From positions 1-6,406 of the forward strand of contig CANBLA010000058.1 of NCBI GenBank assembly GCA_947369305.1: a stretch of DNA of 6,406 nt, in the 5' to 3' direction. Shown in pieces: positions 1-4,989 of the stretch. Numbering within the stretch: position 1 is the first letter of the stretch; every line of letters starts with the position of its first letter. Under the pieces are notes generated by a model, which made no database searches, was not told the origin of the DNA, and saw nothing but the letters and a program-made list of their open reading frames with translations. The stretch comes from an uncultured Clostridia bacterium. GTDB taxonomy: Bacteria > Bacillota_A > Clostridia > TANB77 > CAG-508. The position numbers and the translations under genes were made by a program.

Positions 1-55
1 CCCCACCCCACCCACACCAAAGACACTCTTTCCCTACACGACGCTCTTCCGATCT
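1..55 (+). other. Sequencing adapter and junk at contig end (artefact)
   Basis: Positions 23-55 match the 33-base Illumina TruSeq read-1 adapter exactly, beginning ACACTCTTTCCC and ending CTCTTCCGATCT. The 22 bases before it are a C-rich, low-complexity run made mostly of CCCCA/CCCA units, unlike the AT-rich genome around it and not a clean match to the P5 extension that normally precedes this adapter. The whole stretch should be treated as untrimmed library sequence joined to the end of a contig. Genomic sequence appears to begin at about position 56. The adapter match is seen directly; identification rests on knowing the adapter sequence. Confidence 0.97.
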
Positions 56-58
56 ATT

Positions 59-76
59 CAATTTTATCAATCCTTT
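59..76 (-). promoter_or_regulatory. Ribosome binding site and possible TTG start of a truncated downstream gene
   Basis: Just past the TAG stop of the 110-residue membrane protein gene, the minus strand reads AAAGGA (71-76), then 9 bases, then TTG (59-61). This spacing fits a Shine-Dalgarno site and start codon, and two other genes in the window very probably start with TTG. Only two codons remain before the adapter begins, so the product cannot be named. If real, the glmM operon has at least a fourth member beyond the contig end. A chance AG-rich match is the alternative. Confidence 0.35.
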
Positions 77-82
77 CTTATT

Positions 83-415
83 CTATAACTTGTCCCAGAA
101 CCATGAAAGTGGATCCCCGTAACTTCTTAAGTTTTTATTTTTAGCAACAATATTATCAATCCACAAATACGTTATAAAACCTAAAAGCAAAATAATCAAA
201 TCAAATGCTATTGAAAAGTAATATGGCGATAAGATTATCTCATTTGCCTTATTCAGTAGCACTGTATGATAAACCAAAAATGCTAACCCATATCCTACTA
301 CAATAACTGGCAATCCCGGCAATTCCAATTTTCTCCCTAATGTAATTAACGCAACTGTTATGATTGTAAGCATTAATACCATAACTGGTTCTGAAGTAAA
401 AAATACATTTCCCAT
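83..415 (-). CDS. Small three-helix membrane protein, function unknown
   Basis: I do not recognise this 110-residue protein. It has three hydrophobic segments at roughly residues 9-26, 35-54 and 65-87, which suggests an integral inner-membrane protein. A short basic and polar C-terminal tail (KNKNLRSYGDPLSWFWDKL) carries two tryptophans. There is no signal peptide cleavage motif and no obvious catalytic residue set. The ATG start is well supported by TAAGGAGGAA 5 bases upstream; the stop is TAG. It lies 20 bases after the stop of the 432-residue unknown gene with no promoter or terminator between, so it is probably the third gene of the glmM operon. Because the contig ends 28 bases after its stop, what follows it is lost. 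Coding status is fairly sure from the ribosome binding site and operon spacing; function is unknown. Confidence 0.85.
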   Translation of the reverse strand: MGNVFFTSEPVMVLMLTIITVALITLGRKLELPGLPVIVVGYGLAFLVYHTVLLNKANEIILSPYYFSIAFDLIILLLGFITYLWIDNIVAKNKNLRSYGDPLSWFWDKL

Positions 416-435
416 TTTATTTCCTCCTTAGTTTT

Positions 436-1734
436 TTAATTATTTTTGTTTCTGTTTACTCGAGCCATGTGTTCAGACTGAAAATCGTCATCCTCTTCCA
501 TAACGTGTTCCTCTGCTTGTTTATGGGTCGACAAATTAATTTCTTGTACATTCTCAAAATGAATACCATACTTTTCTGCTATTTTTTCATTATTGGTATT
601 AAATCTTTTATTTGCTTCAAGATATAATGCATCTTTTTGTGCATCTGTTAAGAATGCTGTTTCTTGTATTTTATAAAGTTCTTCTGAATATTTTTGTAAC
701 TCGATTTGAATTTCTTTTTTATAGTTTTCCAAATCAGTAATCGATAAATTCATGTTTTCTGCCAATTTCTCTTTTATATCAAGACCTTGACTATCCGAAT
801 ATTCAACATATTGTTCTTCGTCATCAATCTCAACTGGTTTGATGAAGGTTCCATTTTTCATATTCTGTGTTGATTTTCTTGCCACTTGATCGATTTTCTC
901 ATCTTCATTTCCCGGAACACATAACCTTCCGTCTTGAAATACAAAATATTTATCTGTATCTTTCCCTTCATCCTCTGTTCGAATAATCAAAACATTTCCA
1001 CGATTTTTGTTGACATACGGTATGTCTGTTTTCGTTGCAAATTCATTTCCATTAGCATACATAAATGCTTTTATATTGGTAATGCCTAATTTAGCACAAG
1101 CTCTAGCAACATCTTCTGGAACAGTTCGATTTTCTTCTTGTTCTACTTTAACTTGTTCTTTCTTTTTGCTCTTGCTTTCTAGTTCCATCCTTTCTTCTTT
1201 TGTTTTCCCATTTTCCTCATTTTTCTCATCAATTTTCTGATTAACCGCATTTTTCACTTTTTCGTCAATCTCTTGTTCATCCATTGTTATACATTCTTCT
1301 ATATCTTCTAAATTTTTAGACCCGATTTCATCAATCATTTTTTCTTCCTCTTGAGGAGTTAATGTGTCTTTGGCATACTTTTTGATATTTTCTCGTATCT
1401 TTTGCCTTAATGTTTTATTAGTCAGTTTAAATTCCTGTTTTTCTAAATCATAAATTCCGAATTCACCTTCTGGAATTTTCCCTTCTTGGTTTGTGTTCAC
1501 CAAAATCGCTTGCCCTTTTTCTTTACTTACAACTACAAAAATTCGCTCTAATTCTTCACGATTTCTAGGTTCTATTCCTTGTCGTTCTATGCTTAAAAAT
1601 TCAAATAGATTACAAATTTGCACATCCGATAGCTCTTTTATCTGATATGTATCAAAAATCTCTGGGTATTTTTTCATCAAACTTTCCTTGATATATTTTG
1701 CTTTCTCTGGATTACTTTCATAACTTTTTTCCAT
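436..1734 (-). CDS. Highly charged soluble protein of unknown function, second gene of glmM operon
   Basis: This 432-residue protein is not one I can assign to a family. It has no signal peptide and no membrane segment, so it is probably cytoplasmic. An N-terminal part (about 1-120) contains a short hydrophobic strand pattern (ERIFVVVSKEKGQAILVN, 63-80). A long Glu/Lys-rich stretch (about 125-203) is likely helical, possibly coiled coil, or disordered. A more globular middle part (about 204-300) includes VARACAKLGITNIKAFMYA and GNVLIIRTE. A second helical, charged part (about 318-390) is followed by an acidic tail with EEDDD. Two globular parts joined by a charged linker suggest a scaffold or binding protein, but that is inference. 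The ATG start has AGGGG 6 bases upstream, and the site overlaps the glmM stop codon (11-base gap), so the two genes are almost certainly co-transcribed and may be translationally coupled. Confidence 0.88.
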   Translation of the reverse strand: MEKSYESNPEKAKYIKESLMKKYPEIFDTYQIKELSDVQICNLFEFLSIERQGIEPRNREELERIFVVVSKEKGQAILVNTNQEGKIPEGEFGIYDLEKQEFKLTNKTLRQKIRENIKKYAKDTLTPQEEEKMIDEIGSKNLEDIEECITMDEQEIDEKVKNAVNQKIDEKNEENGKTKEERMELESKSKKKEQVKVEQEENRTVPEDVARACAKLGITNIKAFMYANGNEFATKTDIPYVNKNRGNVLIIRTEDEGKDTDKYFVFQDGRLCVPGNEDEKIDQVARKSTQNMKNGTFIKPVEIDDEEQYVEYSDSQGLDIKEKLAENMNLSITDLENYKKEIQIELQKYSEELYKIQETAFLTDAQKDALYLEANKRFNTNNEKIAEKYGIHFENVQEINLSTHKQAEEHVMEEDDDFQSEHMARVNRNKNN

Positions 1735-1745
1735 GCTTTTCCCCT

Positions 1746-3101
1746 TTATTGTAATTTCTGTTCAATCAAATCTGCCAATTCTTGTGCTTTTTTAGTGATA
1801 TATTCTTGATTTTCGCCTTCAATCATAACTCTAACTTTTGGTTCCGTTCCAGAAGGACGAATTAGCACTCTTCCATTTCCAGAAAATTCTTTTTCTAATT
1901 TTTCTATATGCTCTCTAATTTCATTATCACATTCATAATCATACTTTTTATCATTAGAAACTTTGCTATTTATTAAAACTTGTGGATAAATATTCACAAT
2001 CTTTCGCATCTCTGACGCCTTTTTCTTCTTTGCTAAAATAGCACGAATTAGCATTAGTGATGTCAAAATTCCATCTCCTGTTGGATTATAATCTAACATA
2101 ATCACATGTCCAGACTGTTCTCCTCCAAGATTATAACCATTCTTCAACATTTCTTCTAAAACATAACGATCTCCCACTTTTGTTGTAATCATTTGAATAT
2201 CATTTTTTTCCGCATATTTTTTTAATCCCAAATTGCTCATTACCGTAACTACTAACGAATTTTGCTTTAGTTTATTTTGACTTCTCAAATATTCTGCTAA
2301 AATAGCCATAATAATATCTCCATCCATTACATCGCCATTTTCGTCAACTGCTAGGCAACGATCTCCATCACCATCATATGCAATTCCTAAATCAAGATTA
2401 TTTTCTTTTACATAACTTGAAATTGTCTCCAGACAAGTCGAACCACAATTTTGATTAATATTTACACCATTTGGCTCATGATGAATCATTTCAAAATCAA
2501 TCCCTAGTTCGGAAAAAACCTTTTGAGCTACTTCATAAGTTGCTCCATTTGCTCCATCAATCGCAACTTTTAATCGACCACCTTTTAGTTCATCACCAAA
2601 AACATCTTTAAAAAATTGAATATATTCTTTCACATAATCATTTGCTTCTTCTGCTACACCAATTTTATCACCAACTGCCATAAGGGTCGACAATTTTTCA
2701 GAATCAATGATTTCCTCAATTTCCTCTTCAATTTCATCTGAAATTTTCATGCCTTTATTACTAAAATATTTTACCCCATTAAACTCAAAAGTATTATGAG
2801 ATGCAGAAATTACAACACTAGCATCTGCATTTAATTTTTTCGTTAAATAAGCAACTGCTGGTGTTGGCATAACACCTAGCAATTTTACATTGGCACCATA
2901 GCTCAAAAATCCTGCTGTCATTGCACTTTCAATTAAAGTTCCAGAAATTCTTGTATCTCTCCCAATTAAAATAGTTGGTACATGATTACTGTGTTTAGTC
3001 AAAACATAGGCACCTGCTTTTGCCACACGAAAAACTAAATCTGGTGTAAGTTCCAAATTTGCAATTCTTCTAATTCCATCTGTTCCAAAATATTTTCTCA
3101 A
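1746..3101 (-). CDS. glmM: Phosphoglucosamine mutase GlmM (TTG start)
   Basis: GlmM converts glucosamine-6-phosphate to glucosamine-1-phosphate in the cytoplasm, the step before GlmU in UDP-GlcNAc synthesis for peptidoglycan. The four signature sites of the alpha-D-phosphohexomutase family are present. Numbered from the TTG start these are the catalytic phosphoserine loop SASHN (99-103, active Ser101), the Mg-binding DGDGDR (243-248), the sugar-binding GGEQSGH (326-332), and the phosphate-binding RPSGTEP (415-421). The N-terminal KYFGTDGIR and MPTPAVAYLT are typical of GlmM rather than PgcA or ManB. I choose TTG at 3099-3101 (451 residues) over the in-frame ATG at 3123-3125. AAGGAGG sits 7 bases before TTG, and the ATG version would place that site inside the coding region, only about 8 bases after the expected transcription start. 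Family members usually begin right at the RKYFGTDG motif. Oddities are Arg where GIRG normally has Gly, and SASHNT instead of SASHNP. Two unknown genes follow; cdaA and ybbR are not adjacent upstream. Confidence 0.97.
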   Translation of the reverse strand: MRKYFGTDGIRRIANLELTPDLVFRVAKAGAYVLTKHSNHVPTILIGRDTRISGTLIESAMTAGFLSYGANVKLLGVMPTPAVAYLTKKLNADASVVISASHNTFEFNGVKYFSNKGMKISDEIEEEIEEIIDSEKLSTLMAVGDKIGVAEEANDYVKEYIQFFKDVFGDELKGGRLKVAIDGANGATYEVAQKVFSELGIDFEMIHHEPNGVNINQNCGSTCLETISSYVKENNLDLGIAYDGDGDRCLAVDENGDVMDGDIIMAILAEYLRSQNKLKQNSLVVTVMSNLGLKKYAEKNDIQMITTKVGDRYVLEEMLKNGYNLGGEQSGHVIMLDYNPTGDGILTSLMLIRAILAKKKKASEMRKIVNIYPQVLINSKVSNDKKYDYECDNEIREHIEKLEKEFSGNGRVLIRPSGTEPKVRVMIEGENQEYITKKAQELADLIEQKLQ

Positions 3102-3108
3102 AAGCCTT

Positions 3109-3115
3109 CCTCCTT
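3109..3115 (-). promoter_or_regulatory. Ribosome binding site fixing the glmM TTG start
   Basis: AAGGAGG on the minus strand lies 7 bases before the TTG at 3099-3101. It would fall inside the coding sequence if the ATG at 3123-3125 were used. The ATG itself has no purine-rich site in front of it; its upstream sequence is AT-only (ATAATATGA). Confidence 0.85.
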
Positions 3116-3139
3116 CAAATCTCATTCATATTATTTTAT

Positions 3140-3168
3140 ATTATATCTATATCTTAATCCAATTTCAA
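3140..3168 (-). promoter_or_regulatory. Sigma-A promoter of the glmM operon
   Basis: On the minus strand, -35 TTGAAA (3163-3168) and -10 TATAAT (3140-3145) are separated by exactly 17 bases. Transcription should start near 3133, giving a leader of about 30 bases to the TTG start. An A-tract at about 3182-3188 lies upstream and could act as an UP element. No riboswitch or glmS-type ribozyme fits in so short a leader. Confidence 0.85.
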
Positions 3169-3200
3169 GATTTTTGCCACATTTTTTTGAAAAAAATTAT

Positions 3201-3229
3201 TTTACATTCATAAACTTTTATGCTATAAT
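3201..3229 (+). promoter_or_regulatory. Sigma-A promoter of the DUF4364 gene
   Basis: -35 TTTACA (3201-3206) and -10 TATAAT (3224-3229) have a 17-base spacer, and TG at 3221-3222 gives an extended -10 (TGCTATAAT). An AT-only stretch, AAAAAAATTAT (3190-3200), sits directly upstream like an UP element. The expected start is near 3236, leaving a short leader of about 23 bases. The -35 boxes of this and the divergent glmM promoter are only 32 bases apart, so the two may share upstream contacts. Confidence 0.88.
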
Positions 3230-3258
3230 ATAAAAAAACAAAAAGGAGGTGCCTTATA

Positions 3259-3798
3259 TTGAATACCGATTTTGAGCATCAAACAACTTTAGCAGAAGAT
3301 AAAATATTAATTTTATATATCTTAAAAAAAGTAGGAAAACCATTATCACACAAAGAACTATTAGAATTAATTTTAATGGTAGCTGACATCAACTATTTTT
3401 ACTTCCAACAATTTCTAAGCGATCTAACAGAAGATAATTACATTATAAAACACGAAAAAGAAATCGAATTATATGAATTAACCGAAGAAGGCACAAATGC
3501 ATTAAATCTTACAATTGACCTAATTCCCGGCATCACAAAATTAAAAATTGACAGTCAATTTAAAAAAAGTCTTGATTCCATCAAAGACAAATTTTCCATT
3601 TCTGCTGAATATAACCCTATTTCTGAAAAGGATTATATCGTAGCTTGTAAAATTATCGAAAATCACACAATAATTTTTAAATTAGAAACACATGTTGGTT
3701 CCAAAGAGCAAGCAAGTCTTCTTGTCAATAACTGGAACAAAAAAGCATCTAGTATTTATCCTGAAATTTTGAATTTATTAAATACAACTGAAAAATAA
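3259..3798 (+). CDS. DUF4364 family protein, winged-helix-like
   Basis: The 179-residue protein matches my recollection of the DUF4364 family, found mainly in Clostridia. It opens with a predicted winged helix: residues 13-25 (EDKILILYILKKV), the helices KELLELILMVADINYFYFQQFLSDLTEDNYI (32-62), then the wing and the phrase YELTEEGTNAL (72-82), typical of small winged-helix regulators. The C-terminal half (about 115-179) has alternating strands (KDYIVACKIIE, HTIIFKLETHV) and a final helix. DNA binding is plausible but unproven, and the family role is unknown to me. The start is TTG, with AAGGAGGT (3243-3250) 8 bases upstream; no closer ATG exists. The gene is monocistronic, with its own strong promoter and a terminator right after its stop. 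It is transcribed away from glmM, so a role in regulating the shared intergenic region is possible but only inferred. Confidence 0.93.
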   Translation: MNTDFEHQTTLAEDKILILYILKKVGKPLSHKELLELILMVADINYFYFQQFLSDLTEDNYIIKHEKEIELYELTEEGTNALNLTIDLIPGITKLKIDSQFKKSLDSIKDKFSISAEYNPISEKDYIVACKIIENHTIIFKLETHVGSKEQASLLVNNWNKKASSIYPEILNLLNTTEK

Positions 3799-3845
3799 AA
3801 GAATCTCCATCGTAAAATTATTAAAAACGATGGAGATCCTCTTTT
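3797..3845. terminator. Bidirectional intrinsic terminator between convergent genes
   Basis: A perfect 10-bp stem, ATCTCCATCG (3803-3812) with CGATGGAGAT (3828-3837), closes a 15-base loop. The stem can be extended by AAAAGA (3797-3802) pairing with TCTTTT (3840-3845) across a two-base CC bulge. On the plus strand a T-run (CCTCTTTTA) follows; on the minus strand a longer T-rich run follows (TTCTTTTATTTTT). It starts inside the stop of the DUF4364 gene and overlaps the stop of the convergent membrane protein, so it probably serves both. Confidence 0.9.
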
Positions 3846-4122
3846 ACCAAAACAGAAAAAAGGCAATTTCTAAAACTCCTGCCACAAAATGAAATATGCC
3901 ACAAAATAAAATAATACCAAAAACAACCTTTAAGATTGTTTTTGTTGCAAATCTAATCCCTAATACTTTGTACATTTTCACAATTCCATACAAAAGTGCT
4001 CCGATTACTATGACTTTAATAACAAATATTAAAACTTTTACTATTAAAATCCGAGCAATTACTGGTAGTAAAAATAAAATCAAAGCAATCAACAGCAGGA
4101 TAACGACGATGAAAAACCACAT
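3844..4122 (-). CDS. Small, very hydrophobic membrane protein, function unknown
   Basis: This 92-residue protein consists almost entirely of hydrophobic residues, with about three membrane segments at residues 2-24, 27-48 and 64-92. Short basic turns lie at K49-K52 (KMYK) and 58-65 (FATKTILK), suggesting that this loop faces the cytoplasm. No family is recognised and no catalytic motif is visible. The ATG start is preceded by AAAGGGG 8 bases upstream. It has its own near-consensus promoter and shares a terminator with the DUF4364 gene, so it forms a single-gene unit, which is the best evidence that it is real. A 97-codon plus-strand frame overlaps it but lacks these signals. Confidence 0.85.
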   Translation of the reverse strand: MWFFIVVILLLIALILFLLPVIARILIVKVLIFVIKVIVIGALLYGIVKMYKVLGIRFATKTILKVVFGIILFCGIFHFVAGVLEIAFFLFW

Positions 4123-4170
4123 AAAGATTTCCCCTTTCTATTGTTTTAATTCAATGCTTTTCTATTTTAG

Positions 4171-4199
4171 ATTATACCACAAATTTTAGCATTTGACAA
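4171..4199 (-). promoter_or_regulatory. Sigma-A promoter of the small membrane protein gene
   Basis: On the minus strand, -35 TTGTCA (4194-4199) and -10 TATAAT (4171-4176) have a 17-base spacer, and TG at the extended -10 position gives TGGTATAAT. The -35 box lies only 4 bases after the methyltransferase stop codon. The expected start is near 4164, giving a leader of about 42 bases with no evident structure. Confidence 0.88.
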
Positions 4200-4203
4200 G
4201 CTT

Positions 4204-4987
4204 TTACAAGCTTCTTCTTTGTATTTCATACAAAATAATTCCCGTTGCAACCGCAGCATTTAAGCTTTCTGTTTTGCCTCTCATTGGAATTTTAATACTT
4301 TCATTTGCCAATTCTAAAATATTTTGTGATACACCGTTTGCCTCATTTCCAATAATAACTGCAGATTTTATATAGTCTACATCATAAATTGTTTTATCTG
4401 TTTTCAAATCCGTTGCATATATTTTAATTCCACGTTTTCCGCATTTCTTTCATCACCTTTTCCAAATCGCGTTCGATGACATTTACACGAAAAATTGCTC
4501 CCATCGTAGAACGTACCACTTTTGAATTATAACAATCTGCCGTGCCAGACGATACAATGATTTGTTTCATATTCAAACTATCCGCTGTTCTTAAAATCGT
4601 TCCCATATTTCCCGGATCTTGAATATTATCCAAAAGTAAAAAATGATTTGCTCTGTAATCAATTTTATTTTCACTTTTCATTGGTTTCTCCACAACCGCC
4701 ATAATGCCTTGTGGCGCCACAACATCTGTGATACTAATCAAAATTTTTTCTGTCACATAAATGCATTCATATTTGGCAATATCGTATAATTGCTCAGGTG
4801 TCATGGAATTTTCCGTTTTGCAGTCGTCACAAACAATAATGTATTTTATCTTTGCATTTTCTTTGATCGCCTCTTCTATCATTTTTGCGCCTTCTATGAC
4901 AAATTCTCCAAATTCATCACGATATTTTTTCTCTTTTAATTTTCGAATGTGTTTGATTAAATCATTATCTTTACTTGTAATTACCAT
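4204..4987 (-). pseudogene. TrmH/SpoU-family rRNA 2'-O-methyltransferase, frameshifted (RlmP/YsgA-like)
   Basis: Enzymes of this family transfer methyl from S-adenosylmethionine to the 2'-OH of a ribose in rRNA or tRNA, using a SPOUT knot fold. The first part (ATG at 4985-4987) has an N-terminal substrate-binding domain (EFVIEGAKMIEEAI, 28-41) and motif 1, NIQDPGNMGTILRTAD (121-136, catalytic Arg133). Reading then shifts: as written it ends MRKTWN at TAA 4424-4426. The next frame carries RGIKIYATDL, motif 2 VIIGNEANGVS and motif 3 IPMRGKTESLNAAVATGIILYE, ending at 4204. Removing one base in the GGAAAA run (minus strand, about 4435-4441) joins them into a 260-residue protein of normal length. 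Domain layout resembles B. subtilis YsgA (RlmP, 23S rRNA), but the exact target cannot be fixed by eye. The start lies 2 bases after the mfd stop, with AAAGGA inside the mfd end, implying translational coupling. Everything else is conserved, so a sequencing error or very recent mutation is likelier than a decayed gene. Confidence 0.88.
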
Positions 4988-4989
4988 CT

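Noticed and set aside
1..22. C-rich repeat as a possible telomere-like or G-quadruplex element
   Set aside because: It adjoins an exact sequencing adapter at the contig end and is best explained as library or read artefact.
1007..1240. Plus-strand 77-codon open frame within the 432-residue protein gene
   Set aside because: It lies opposite the Glu/Lys-rich part of a well-supported gene, giving an artificial Ser/Phe-rich peptide, and has no ribosome binding site of its own.
527..2692. Repeated 10-mer GGGTCGACAA near 525 and 2684
   Set aside because: There are only two copies, in different genes and contexts, with no flanking similarity; this is consistent with chance.
3102..3133. Riboswitch or glmS-type ribozyme in the glmM leader
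   Set aside because: The leader is only about 30 bases and AT-rich, far too short for such an element.
3896..4189. Plus-strand 97-codon open frame opposite the 92-residue membrane protein
   Set aside because: It has no promoter or ribosome binding site and runs through the promoter of the minus-strand gene, which has all the expected signals.
4193..4375. Plus-strand 60-codon open frame opposite the end of the methyltransferase
   Set aside because: The minus strand here encodes the conserved motifs IGNEANG and ESLN, so the plus frame is a shadow.
4204..4407. Separate 67-residue gene with a TTG start
   Set aside because: It carries motifs 2 and 3 of the same SPOUT methyltransferase; family-like sequence continues upstream of the TTG (RGIKIYATDL), and no ribosome binding site precedes it.
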